From: an uncultured Lachnospiraceae bacterium
GTDB lineage: Bacteria > Bacillota > Clostridia > Lachnospirales > Lachnospiraceae
DNA length: 13,842 nucleotides
Direction of reading: 5' to 3'
Assembly (NCBI GenBank): GCA_934394615.1
Contig: CAKRRJ010000063.1
Span: 1 to 13,842 of the forward strand
Shown here: positions 6,610 to 13,686 of the stretch, one piece after another
Layout: each line of letters begins with the position of its first letter
Numbering within the stretch: the first letter of the stretch is position 1
The notes under the pieces: generated by a model
Databases searched by the model: none
What the model was told of the DNA's origin: nothing
What the model saw: only the letters and a program-made list of their open reading frames with translations
Translations under genes and position numbers: made by a program

Positions 6610-6636
6610 GACTTTTCCTTCTCCCCATGCTACAAT
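6608..6636 (+). promoter_or_regulatory. Promoter of the hydrolase-AraC fusion gene
   Basis: TTGACT (6608-6613) and TACAAT (6631-6636) are 17 bases apart, each with 5 of 6 consensus matches. The -35 begins inside the U-tract of the preceding terminator, so this gene is insulated from the upstream operon and separately controlled. Transcription would start near 6643, about 45 bases before the ATG. Confidence 0.85.
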
Positions 6637-6687
6637 ACCCCTATCTTTTACCAGGGCAGACGCTGCTTTCCAAAGGGGGACTTTCCG

Positions 6688-7815
6688 ATGAAAACAGGAA
6701 AACGCGCATCACTCTACGCTCCGGCCGTCTATGGACCCGCCGGACGTATCTTGTGCACGATCTACACCGCCGAGGGCGATGGGCCTCATCCTGTCCTGAT
6801 CTTCACGCACGGCTATCCCGGACATGAAAAGAACCTGGATCTGGCACAGACGCTGCGGCGGGCCGGATTTTCTTCTGTTATTTTCTTCTATCGCGGATGC
6901 TGGGGAAGCGACGGGGATTTCTCCTTTGAGGGCAGCTTTGAGGACACCCGTGCCGTCCTGGATTTTATCCTGAACGATACCGAATACAATTTCGATAAGG
7001 ACCACATCTTTTTCATCGGACACAGTCTCGGATGTGTAAACGCCGCCCGCATGATTGCCGCCTGCCCGCAGGTAAAAGGCGGTGTCTTCCTCGCACCCTG
7101 CGATCTGTGGCGTCTCTCCCAGCTTGGACTGGAATCGCCGGACTATCACCAGCATCTGCAGGAAGTCCTCGAAGAGGGCATCTCCTATATCCGAGGCACA
7201 GACATCCGCACCCTCACCAGAGAAATCCAGGAAAGCAATGGCCGCTTCTCCATCGACTCCTGCATTCCTTCCATTGCGGAAAAACCGCTTTTGTGGGTCA
7301 GCAGCCCGGACGATGATGTTGTCTCCGAAGAAAAAGAGACCTGGCCTTACATTCGGAAAATGAAAGCCTGCGGCGCTTCCGGCTTTAAGTGGCTCCGCGT
7401 TTCCTCCGACCACTATTTTTCCAACATGCGCTTCCAGCTCACCGAAGACATTACCAGCTTTCTGCTGGAACATACCGCGTCAAAAAAAGCACGGATCGAC
7501 CGTGCTTCCTTTGAGATGCAGCTGCGCAGGCTCATCCGCCAGCAGCCAGGCACCATTACACTATCCTTTGTAGCCGGGTACTTTCACATCACAGTGCCTT
7601 ACGCCAGCAGCCTGATCCACCAGGTCACCGGGAAAAGCTTCTCGGATCTCGTTTTAGAAGAGCGCATGACCGAATCGGCAAAACTGTTAAAAGAAAGTTC
7701 CCTGCCAATCTCCAAAGTGGCCCTGCTCTCCGGCTACCAGGAACCGTCTTATTTTATGAAAGTCTTCAAAAAATATTATGGGTGCACGCCGAGCGCTTAC
7801 CGGAAACAGCCCTAA
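6688..7815 (+). CDS. Alpha/beta hydrolase fused to AraC-family DNA-binding domain
   Basis: This 375-residue protein has two parts. Residues 1-262 are an alpha/beta hydrolase clearly paralogous to the preceding gene (shared GPHP, KNLDLAQ-TLRRAGF, CWGS/SWGS and GHSLG blocks). Its triad looks intact: Ser113 (GHSLGC), an Asp within 208-210 (SSPDDDVV) and His242 (SSDHYF). Residues about 275-373 are a complete AraC/XylS double helix-turn-helix, ending in VALLSGYQEPSYFMKVFKKYYGCTPSAYRK. The ATG at 6688 is chosen for AAAGGGGGA seven bases upstream; the longer frame from 6598 would start inside the terminator and before the promoter. The hydrolase fold here replaces the usual ligand-binding domain, so the protein may sense, or sense by hydrolysing, the substrate of the neighbouring enzyme and symporter. 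Both domains are firm; the function is inference. Confidence 0.92.
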   Translation: MKTGKRASLYAPAVYGPAGRILCTIYTAEGDGPHPVLIFTHGYPGHEKNLDLAQTLRRAGFSSVIFFYRGCWGSDGDFSFEGSFEDTRAVLDFILNDTEYNFDKDHIFFIGHSLGCVNAARMIAACPQVKGGVFLAPCDLWRLSQLGLESPDYHQHLQEVLEEGISYIRGTDIRTLTREIQESNGRFSIDSCIPSIAEKPLLWVSSPDDDVVSEEKETWPYIRKMKACGASGFKWLRVSSDHYFSNMRFQLTEDITSFLLEHTASKKARIDRASFEMQLRRLIRQQPGTITLSFVAGYFHITVPYASSLIHQVTGKSFSDLVLEERMTESAKLLKESSLPISKVALLSGYQEPSYFMKVFKKYYGCTPSAYRKQP

Positions 7816-7824
7816 AGAGAGCGC

Positions 7825-8319
7825 CTAGAATCCTTTGCGCTTCTTCGCCGTCTCGATCAGCTCCCCTGCCTCCTGAAACGCGCCCGGCAGATAGCTTTCC
7901 ATCCACTCTTTTCCTGCCTTCTCCTGCTTTTTGATCTCCGCCCAGTTCACAAGAACCTCATCGGAACCGGAAACCGACTTCGTTCCAAACACATGCGGAT
8001 GGCGCCGGATCATCTTCTCCGTAATTCCGTCAATCACATCCTCCATGGTAAACAGGCCCTCTTCCTTTGCGATCTGCGCGTGCATGACCACCTGCAAAAG
8101 AAGATCGCCAAGCTCCTCCTTTAGATTGTCCGCGTTCCCGGTCTCTTCCAGAATGTTGATGCCGCAGACCACCTCCGCAGCTTCCTCGATGCAGGCAGCC
8201 TTTAAGGAAACATGCGTCTGCTCCCGGTCCCACGGACAGCCATCTTCTGCGCGGAGGCGGGCGATGACATTGGTCAGGCGACTGAAATGCTGGTCTAAAT
8301 CTTCGTAATTATCGTTCAT
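7825..8319 (-). CDS. mazG: MazG-family nucleoside triphosphate pyrophosphohydrolase
   Basis: This 164-residue all-alpha NTP-PPase hydrolyses NTPs or dNTPs to NMP and PPi, typically for house-cleaning of non-canonical nucleotides. The metal-binding motif is visible: E46-x2-E49 (EEAAEVV) and E69-x2-D72 (KEELGDLLLQVVMHAQIA). It is preceded by the conserved GCPWDREQTH (27-36), and RRHPHVFG follows near residue 104. It is shorter than E. coli MazG (about 263 residues, two domains), corresponding to one catalytic domain plus a short tail. GGGAG lies upstream of the ATG. It starts 12 bases after the helicase stop on the same strand, so the two are probably one transcript. Its 3' end is 9 bases from the convergent AraC fusion gene, with no clear terminator between. 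Confidence 0.93.
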   Translation of the reverse strand: MNDNYEDLDQHFSRLTNVIARLRAEDGCPWDREQTHVSLKAACIEEAAEVVCGINILEETGNADNLKEELGDLLLQVVMHAQIAKEEGLFTMEDVIDGITEKMIRRHPHVFGTKSVSGSDEVLVNWAEIKKQEKAGKEWMESYLPGAFQEAGELIETAKKRKGF

Positions 8320-8331
8320 AATTTCTCCCTT

Positions 8332-11300
8332 CTATTCGTTCTCCTCCATGAGGATTCCGCTTTCCAGATACTGCTTTAATTTTTTCAGCTTTCCCTCTGT
8401 AATAAACTCCGAATAGTGCATTCCTTCGTATGTAGGATGCAAAACCGGATACTGTTCTTTGGTCTTCAAAACAAAATGTTCTGATATCATCCACTCGATA
8501 ATATCCTGTATATGAATTCTTGGAATATCTGAAAACGCACCAAATTCCGGCAGCTCATCCAGCTTTCTTTCACAGATTCTCTGCGTCTTTTCTCCCTTCA
8601 GCACATCAGTCAGCATAGTCACTCCATAAAACCGGATCCTGCTGATGTTTTGAAGGGCATTCAATACAGTAAAAACCATTTCATTCATATCATGATTTTT
8701 ATAATAGACGCATTTTTTATCTGCTTTTAAAATCTCAACTGCTTCTACTTCCGGCTCTTCCACTTTTGATACCGGTTCCTGTACTGGCACCGCCGCATCT
8801 GCATGCATTTTCTCTGTCGGCACAGTTACTGTTTTTTCTTCCTGTGTTTCATCTGGCCCATATCCCATCTGCTCGTAAAAACTCTTTTTGTTGATGATGT
8901 TATTACAGCCGGTTCCATTTGCCTTATAGTTTGTACACCCAAGAAAGAATCCTGCACGTTTTCCCGATTTCACAATCAGGTAACCATCCCGGCATTTATC
9001 GCATTTCTGAATTGACATTTTTCCTGCCCGGAAATCATTCGTCATAAAACCACAGATTTCAGGTTCATTTGTGCAGATGTAAAGTCTGAGTCCATACGAT
9101 TTTTTATATTTCAGCTGCATTGGATAACCACAGATCGGACATGGCTTTTTGATCTTTTCAGGAACATTTTCATTCCATTCTCCACGCAAAACCACGTTTT
9201 TGTAATCATGTTTTAATTCAAGAAGAAACTCGGAAGGATTCTTTTCCGGAGCAACAAAAAACACTCTGTTTTTCGTTCTTGTCATCGCCACATAAAACAG
9301 CCTTCGTTCTTCTGCATAATCAATGGAGCGGTCTCCCTTTACAACAAATGCAAGGACCGGATCATCCTCTATTTTAGATGGAAACCCGTAGGTTTCATTT
9401 TTTCCATTGATAATGATCACATCATCATATCCAAGACCTTTTGAGGAATGCGCCGTCATAAATGTAATATCCAGCTTTGGATAGTTTACACTTTTTATTT
9501 TGTTCCCGCGATTCTTATATTCGAATAAGCCTGAACGCTCCAGATGATCGCCATCAAATCCAAATCTACCTAAAAGCAATATCGGTCCCGGTGCCTTGTG
9601 CTCTGCCTCTTTATACTTCAACAGCTGTTCCAAAATCGTTTCCACCGCATGAGCAAGCGCATAATTTGCCCCGCTTCTCCAGTTTGTATTGTTCTGCTTT
9701 CGTGTTGAATCATAGGTATAAATTACCACGGGATCTTCAATCCGTTTGGGCGAAATAAGCCGTTTTGAAATCTGCTCCGGATTTCTCTGAATAAAACTTC
9801 CCGCAATATCAATTACTTCCTGCGAATTGCGATAAGTCTTTACAATTTTGAGCATTTTGGCATAACCCATTTTTTCCTGAAACTTAGTAAACAGGGTAAT
9901 ATCCGAACCACTAAACGCATAGATTGACTGCCAGTCATCTCCAACCGCAATAATCTTTGCATTTGTCACCTCGGACAGTGCTTTTGTCAGATCAAAACGC
10001 TGCCGCGAAATATCCTGGTATTCATCCACAATAATATACTTAAGATCCAGCTTCTGCCTCATCTCTTTTATTTCTGTAAGAATCCGTGCAGATTTATTGA
10101 TCATATCCTGAAAATCAATTGCATTATTCTCTTTCAGCCAGCGTTCATATTCCAGATAACAGTCATTGCAGATCTCCAAAAACAGTTTTGTTCTCACATT
10201 CTGCGTTGCATGATACATACGGCTAAATTCATCTGCCGTATATCCATTTACCTTATAATTGGATATAAAACGGCAAATGAGACTGATGAGCCGTCTGACA
10301 TACCGGTTTTCCTCTCCCGCAACCAGAAGTTCCATAATCTCTTTATTGGACCGGGGTTCTAATTGAAAGCCATGTTCTTCTAATGTTTCTTTCAGATGTT
10401 CCACCAGTGTTCTTCGGTCATTATAAGCAGAAAACGTATACAAAAGGGTGGTTCCATGCTGCTTGTGCAGCCGTACCTTGTCATTAACCGCTTTCTTATA
10501 ACATGCAAGCTGCGATGCACTGTATCGGTCATTTTTTCCATCTTCCGATATGCCAAAATGTTCAAGATATGCCGTTTTCTCTCCCTGTCTGATTATAAAA
10601 TCCGGAGTATATGGCTTTCTCGCATTTGGCATATCATATGGGTAGAGAGGCTCATACTCATAATCAATGCGGTTCAGATAAAGAAAATTTGCTATCTCTA
10701 CTTCCTGCGCTGATCTCAAAAATTCATTCTGAATCGTAATGGATTTCTTGGTTCTCGCATCGATCACATTTTGTTTGAAATCCTCCAGATCACTTCGCAT
10801 GGTAGAAAAATTTGATTTTGCAATCTTATTAAAAAATCCGTTCAGATCATCTCCCTCATACGGTGCATCAAAATAAGATGCAAAAAAGAGGATCAGTTTA
10901 TTGATCATACTCTCATTCTGACTGATAGAATTTCGGAAATAATCTCTCAGCAAAAAATACAGTCTTGAACCATCTACAATATTTAATTTCTCCTCCGGCG
11001 CATTTGCGCGAATCACTTCATTTCCCGTCGAATGAAAGGTCGCAATTTTGCATGGAATCTCAAGATTTGTCTGTATTTTTTCTTTTAATTCATTTACTGC
11101 CTTATTGGTAAATGACACCACCAGAATCTGGGCCGGATCAATATTTTTCTTGTCTACAAGATATTTTACTTTTGCAGCCACAGTCGTCGTTTTTCCGGCT
11201 CCTGCTCCCGCAATTACCAAGCAATAATCTTCATCGGTCAGAATCACTCTTCTCTGATCTTCATCCAGTGAAATAACCGGGTCAACTGCCTCAAGAATAT

Positions 11301-11700
11301 GGTCCAGATAGTCTTTTTCCTGCGTCATCGCATTCTGAATATATTCCTCGTTATGCTGATTGATCACAGACTCCATATCCGTATACAGACTAAGTACTTT
11401 GTAAGCAAGATCCGCAGGAATAGACTGCTTTAAACAAAATGGTTCCAGCATTCCACTGCTTTTTAATACCTGAAAATACTTCACCGTATCTTCGTATACT
11501 TTGATTGCTTCCACATAATCACTTTTCGCGATATACTGATTTTTTCCAGCCAGAGAATCTATGAAATCTTTCAACTCAAGAAGTCTGGTCACATTCTCAT
11601 CGCGCACAGTTTCTGCATCCAAATGAGACTGTTCCAAACTCTGCTGTTCTTTCTTTTCCGTTGTTTTTATATATTTAAAAATCCGATCAAAGAATCCCAT
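8332..11700 (-). CDS. Composite SF1 helicase with nuclease-like insert, zinc fingers and RQC-like domain
   Basis: This 1122-residue UvrD/helicase IV-like DNA helicase has a predicted helical N-terminus (1-140) followed by a split motor. Motor motifs are Walker A AGAGAGKTT (164-172), VVSFTNKA, DEYQD (559-563), GDDWQSIYAFSG (587-598), TAHSSKG (749-755) and EERRLFYVAMTRTK (797-810). Inserted at about 325-440 is a PD-(D/E)XK-like segment (QEVEIANFLY, YTPDF, then YLEHFG). Two topoisomerase-type C4 zinc fingers use C854/C857/C876/C883 and C900/C903/C922/C932. After an acidic linker, residues about 1005-1095 resemble the RecQ C-terminal winged helix (TDVLKGEKTQRI, YPVLHPTYEGM). It likely unwinds damaged or branched DNA. 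Upstream GGGGA sites support the ATG at 11700. AT-rich codon use differs from its neighbours, suggesting transfer. mazG follows by 12 bases. Confidence 0.93.
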   Translation of the reverse strand: MGFFDRIFKYIKTTEKKEQQSLEQSHLDAETVRDENVTRLLELKDFIDSLAGKNQYIAKSDYVEAIKVYEDTVKYFQVLKSSGMLEPFCLKQSIPADLAYKVLSLYTDMESVINQHNEEYIQNAMTQEKDYLDHILEAVDPVISLDEDQRRVILTDEDYCLVIAGAGAGKTTTVAAKVKYLVDKKNIDPAQILVVSFTNKAVNELKEKIQTNLEIPCKIATFHSTGNEVIRANAPEEKLNIVDGSRLYFLLRDYFRNSISQNESMINKLILFFASYFDAPYEGDDLNGFFNKIAKSNFSTMRSDLEDFKQNVIDARTKKSITIQNEFLRSAQEVEIANFLYLNRIDYEYEPLYPYDMPNARKPYTPDFIIRQGEKTAYLEHFGISEDGKNDRYSASQLACYKKAVNDKVRLHKQHGTTLLYTFSAYNDRRTLVEHLKETLEEHGFQLEPRSNKEIMELLVAGEENRYVRRLISLICRFISNYKVNGYTADEFSRMYHATQNVRTKLFLEICNDCYLEYERWLKENNAIDFQDMINKSARILTEIKEMRQKLDLKYIIVDEYQDISRQRFDLTKALSEVTNAKIIAVGDDWQSIYAFSGSDITLFTKFQEKMGYAKMLKIVKTYRNSQEVIDIAGSFIQRNPEQISKRLISPKRIEDPVVIYTYDSTRKQNNTNWRSGANYALAHAVETILEQLLKYKEAEHKAPGPILLLGRFGFDGDHLERSGLFEYKNRGNKIKSVNYPKLDITFMTAHSSKGLGYDDVIIINGKNETYGFPSKIEDDPVLAFVVKGDRSIDYAEERRLFYVAMTRTKNRVFFVAPEKNPSEFLLELKHDYKNVVLRGEWNENVPEKIKKPCPICGYPMQLKYKKSYGLRLYICTNEPEICGFMTNDFRAGKMSIQKCDKCRDGYLIVKSGKRAGFFLGCTNYKANGTGCNNIINKKSFYEQMGYGPDETQEEKTVTVPTEKMHADAAVPVQEPVSKVEEPEVEAVEILKADKKCVYYKNHDMNEMVFTVLNALQNISRIRFYGVTMLTDVLKGEKTQRICERKLDELPEFGAFSDIPRIHIQDIIEWMISEHFVLKTKEQYPVLHPTYEGMHYSEFITEGKLKKLKQYLESGILMEENE

Positions 11701-11792
11701 ACTCCCCGTTGTTCCCCTTTATTGCATTCTTTTGTAACCCAACTCGTATGTCTTTTTCCTATTTTACCATTACTTTCCTGTTGTAACAAGGC

Positions 11793-11831
11793 AAAAAGCA
11801 AGGCAGCCGTGTTCTGACTGCCCTGCTTTTG
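11793..11831 (-). terminator. Terminator of the nitroreductase operon
   Basis: On the minus strand AAAAGCAGGGCAG and CTGCCTTGCTTTTT (one G-U pair) form a 13-base stem with an 11-base loop ending in T5, immediately after the stop at 11834. Its A-rich 5' side makes it potentially bidirectional. Confidence 0.85.
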
Positions 11832-11833
11832 TT

Positions 11834-12052
11834 TTATTCACCCTTCTGCGCCATCTTCTTCAAGTACGTATTCTTCAGTTCAGTTTCTTCCTGAAGTTTT
11901 TTGATCTTATCATTCAGGTACTGCATATATTCCCGGGCAAGTTTGACGCCGCCGCGGACAGCAATGTCTTCGTGCTGTGCCATCTCATCGAGCCACTGAT
12001 CCAGAGATCGTTCGCGGATGTCGTTGTAGGAATTATCCTCTCGGAAAAACAT
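11834..12052 (-). CDS. Small coiled-coil protein of unknown function
   Basis: This 72-residue hydrophilic protein matches no family I recognise. The N-terminal part (MFFREDNSYNDIRERSLDQWLDEMAQHED) is followed by a long charged helix from about residue 30 (YLNDKIKKLQEETELKNTYLKKM) with heptad-like spacing, so a short coiled coil or dimer is likely. It has no signal peptide, membrane segment or cysteines. AGAAGGAGC at seven bases from the ATG supports translation. It lies 32 bases downstream of the nitroreductase on the same strand and ends at a strong terminator, so it is the last gene of that operon. The frame, ribosome binding site and terminator make it a real gene; the function is unknown. 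Confidence 0.82.
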   Translation of the reverse strand: MFFREDNSYNDIRERSLDQWLDEMAQHEDIAVRGGVKLAREYMQYLNDKIKKLQEETELKNTYLKKMAQKGE

Positions 12053-12084
12053 GTTTTTGCTCCTTCTGATCTGTTACAGCCGGA

Positions 12085-12612
12085 TTAACGGATGTAATAG
12101 ACATAATTTTCTTTTCTCGGTGCTGCCTCTTTGATTGGGGCTGCTGCATAGCCAACCACAAGATGGCCGATGCCCTCATAATCGCCCTCTATGCCAAGGC
12201 TCTTTAAGAGTTCTTTTCCCTCCGGTGTCTCAAATTCCTCCTTCGCGCGGTGAATCCAGCAGCTGTCCACCCCAAGGTCTGCGGCGGCATTCATGAGGTT
12301 TCCCATAACCAGACTGCCATCGTAAAGGTAGGTCGGCATAGCTTTGTTTGCCAGCACAATGAGCAGCTCCTGTGCTCCATAGAACGGGTCAAAACTCTCA
12401 TCTTTTCCCATAAATTTCGCATTCATAACAGAAAGTTTATCGCGCAGTTCTTTGTTCGTCACTGCAATAATGATTGGGGACTGTTTTCCCATACCGGTTG
12501 CAGCGTAGGTTCCGGCTTTGATAATTGCCTGCAGTTTTTCTTCTTCGATAAGTTCCGGCTTAAACGCGCGGCAGCTTCTTCTGGTTTCCAGTACTTTTAA
12601 TGTTTCGGACAT
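12085..12612 (-). CDS. Nitroreductase-family FMN oxidoreductase
   Basis: This 175-residue flavoprotein of the nitroreductase superfamily uses FMN and NAD(P)H to reduce nitro compounds, quinones or related electrophiles. The family hallmarks are the N-terminal RRSCRAFKPELI (11-22) phosphate-binding stretch, the GTYAATGMGKQSP region (34-46), the central helix GSLVMGNLMNAAADLGVDSCWIHR and the C-terminal GHLVVGYAA followed by PRKENYVYYIR. The length is typical of the compact single-domain members. AAGGAG lies nine bases upstream of the ATG, and the promoter is TTGACA/17/TATAGT (12696-12668). It is followed by a small coiled-coil protein in the same operon and is divergent from the macro-like gene. 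The physiological substrate is not evident. Confidence 0.93.
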   Translation of the reverse strand: MSETLKVLETRRSCRAFKPELIEEEKLQAIIKAGTYAATGMGKQSPIIIAVTNKELRDKLSVMNAKFMGKDESFDPFYGAQELLIVLANKAMPTYLYDGSLVMGNLMNAAADLGVDSCWIHRAKEEFETPEGKELLKSLGIEGDYEGIGHLVVGYAAAPIKEAAPRKENYVYYIR

Positions 12613-12667
12613 AATCGTGTTCTCCTTCCGGCGCTGTATTTTTGTTTCTCACAGCCCCTGTTCTATG

Positions 12668-12696
12668 ACTATAGGCAGAAGAAATCGGATTGTCAA
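12668..12696 (-). promoter_or_regulatory. Promoter of the nitroreductase operon
   Basis: A perfect -35 TTGACA (12696-12691) and TATAGT (12673-12668, 5 of 6) are separated by 17 bases on the minus strand. It begins about 55 bases upstream of the ATG. Confidence 0.88.
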
Positions 12697-12707
12697 GTCA
12701 CATGACG

Positions 12708-12736
12708 TTTACTTTTGGTGGATTCTTATCTATAAT
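12708..12736 (+). promoter_or_regulatory. Divergent promoter of the macro-like gene
   Basis: TTTACT (12708-12713, 4 of 6) and a perfect TATAAT (12731-12736) are 17 bases apart. Between this and the divergent nitroreductase promoter lies a small dyad GTCA-CA-TGAC (12696-12705), placed where one regulator could act on both. Confidence 0.65.
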
Positions 12737-12816
12737 AGAACAAATAGCGGCGGCAACGCGGAATATTCGGATTTTCGTGTTGCCGCATCCACAATCAGAA
12801 AGGATACGAAATTACT

Positions 12817-13203
12817 ATGTTGGAAATTCAGACCATTCAAAAAGATGATACCGGCGTTTCCGGTTACACACTGTCAGATGCAGCGTTCCGCACTGTCTCA
12901 GACCCGAAAAATCTGGAACCGCTCACAGAGCTTTACCGAAAAGCGCTTCAGGATGCCTCTGCGGCAGGTGCGGAAACCGTGCTCTTCCCGGCACTTTCCT
13001 GCCCTTCCCAGCCTGTTTTATTCCGCGCGATCAGCCAGATCTACCGGACAATCCTGGATTTTGGCGATGCCGGTGATACTTCCGTAAAAAAGGTGTGCAT
13101 CGTCTGCGATAACGACGAGATTCGGAATACCTATATGGTTGTCTGGAACTTTTATTACGCTGGGACAAAAAGCGCGCGGATGAATGACGGACGGTGGGAC
13201 TAA
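12817..13203 (+). CDS. Macro-domain-like protein lacking the ADP-ribose-binding N-terminal half
   Basis: This is a 128-residue cytoplasmic protein. Residues 35-115 resemble the C-terminal half of macro domains: a helix LTELYRKALQDASAAGAETV, the strand VLFPALS where macro domains have FPaisTG, a helix FRAISQIYRTIL, and the strand KKVCIVCDNDEIRNTY. The N-terminal half of a true macro domain, with the Asp/Asn-rich AIVNAAN loop and the glycine-rich GGGVAGAI loop, is absent, and the STG loop reads SCPSQP. ADP-ribose binding is therefore doubtful. It may be a degenerate member or a different Rossmann-like protein. AAAGGA lies about 12 bases upstream of the ATG, and a clear promoter (12708-12736) and downstream hairpin suggest a working gene, not mere debris. 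Confidence 0.65.
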   Translation: MLEIQTIQKDDTGVSGYTLSDAAFRTVSDPKNLEPLTELYRKALQDASAAGAETVLFPALSCPSQPVLFRAISQIYRTILDFGDAGDTSVKKVCIVCDNDEIRNTYMVVWNFYYAGTKSARMNDGRWD

Positions 13204-13228
13204 ACAGCCCTAAATATACATAGATAAA

Positions 13229-13292
13229 CAAATAGGCTGTCGCAAAATTGGCCCCAGAACGTGTCGGGGGAAATTTTGCAACAGCCTATTTG
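13229..13292. terminator. Very long terminator-like hairpin
   Basis: CAAATAGGCTGT (13229-13240)/ACAGCCTATTTG (13281-13292), then one mismatch, then GCAAAATT (13242-13249)/AATTTTGC (13272-13279), then CCCC (13252-13255)/GGGG (13266-13269) form a nearly continuous stem with a 10-base apex. It lies 25 bases after the macro-like stop and could also end minus-strand transcription. AT-rich outer arms allow either direction. Confidence 0.75.
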
Positions 13293-13314
13293 CGATTCTT
13301 TGTAAAAAGATGAC

Positions 13315-13683
13315 TTAGTCGTCTACGCCTACCATAACAGAAGTAGCCTTGATTACTGCGTAAGCCTCTTTGCCTACCTCCAGGCCAAACTCCTTAATCT
13401 GTAAACCCTTTGCGTCTGTTGCATATTCAATTACATTGGTATCAATTACCATGTCTGACTCATTTCCTTTTTCAAGATTCCTGTACATCAGGGTTTTGCC
13501 ATCTGTATAGAAAATTCGCTTTCCATCTTCGCTGATTACCGGATCTGTGTCTGATGCTCCTACTACCTTCCCGGTTTCATCTTTATCAGCGTCATAGTAG
13601 TACCAGTCCCCATTATTCTTTTCATAATAAGCTCCGAGCTCTGTAACTGTTTGTTGACAAACCCTCCTCTTTTCAGTATAATT
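13315..13683 (-). pseudogene. Start-less remnant: beta-propeller-like segment joined to TOBE/Mop tail
   Basis: The minus strand is open for about 123 codons between a TGA just upstream of 13683 and TAA at 13317-13315, but has no start codon near its 5' end; the first in-frame ATG falls about 65 codons in. The upstream part contains DWYYYDADKDETGKVVG and SEDGKRIFYTDGKTLMYRNL, which resemble TolB/DUF5050-like propeller blades of secreted proteins. The last 25 or so residues (GLEVGKEAYAVIKATSVMVG, then VDD) match the C-terminal half of a TOBE/Mop molybdate-binding domain. The two parts normally belong to different proteins. GAGGAGGG near 13668 has no usable start after it. The frame starts inside an opposing promoter. 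This is best read as fused gene debris. Confidence 0.7.
13654..13682 (+). promoter_or_regulatory. Perfect-consensus promoter
   Basis: TTGACA (13654-13659), a 17-base spacer and TATAAT (13677-13682) match the vegetative consensus at all twelve positions. The predicted start is near 13689. Confidence 0.93.
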
Positions 13684-13686
13684 TCA

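Noticed and set aside
6598..6687. Upstream extension of the hydrolase-AraC protein to an ATG at 6598
   Set aside because: That ATG lies inside the terminator stem and upstream of the promoter at 6608-6636; the ATG at 6688 has a good Shine-Dalgarno.
6709..7473. A 254-codon minus-strand frame inside the hydrolase-AraC gene
   Set aside because: It is a mirror of the GC-skewed codon usage of the real gene, which carries the GHSLGC and AraC motifs on the plus strand.
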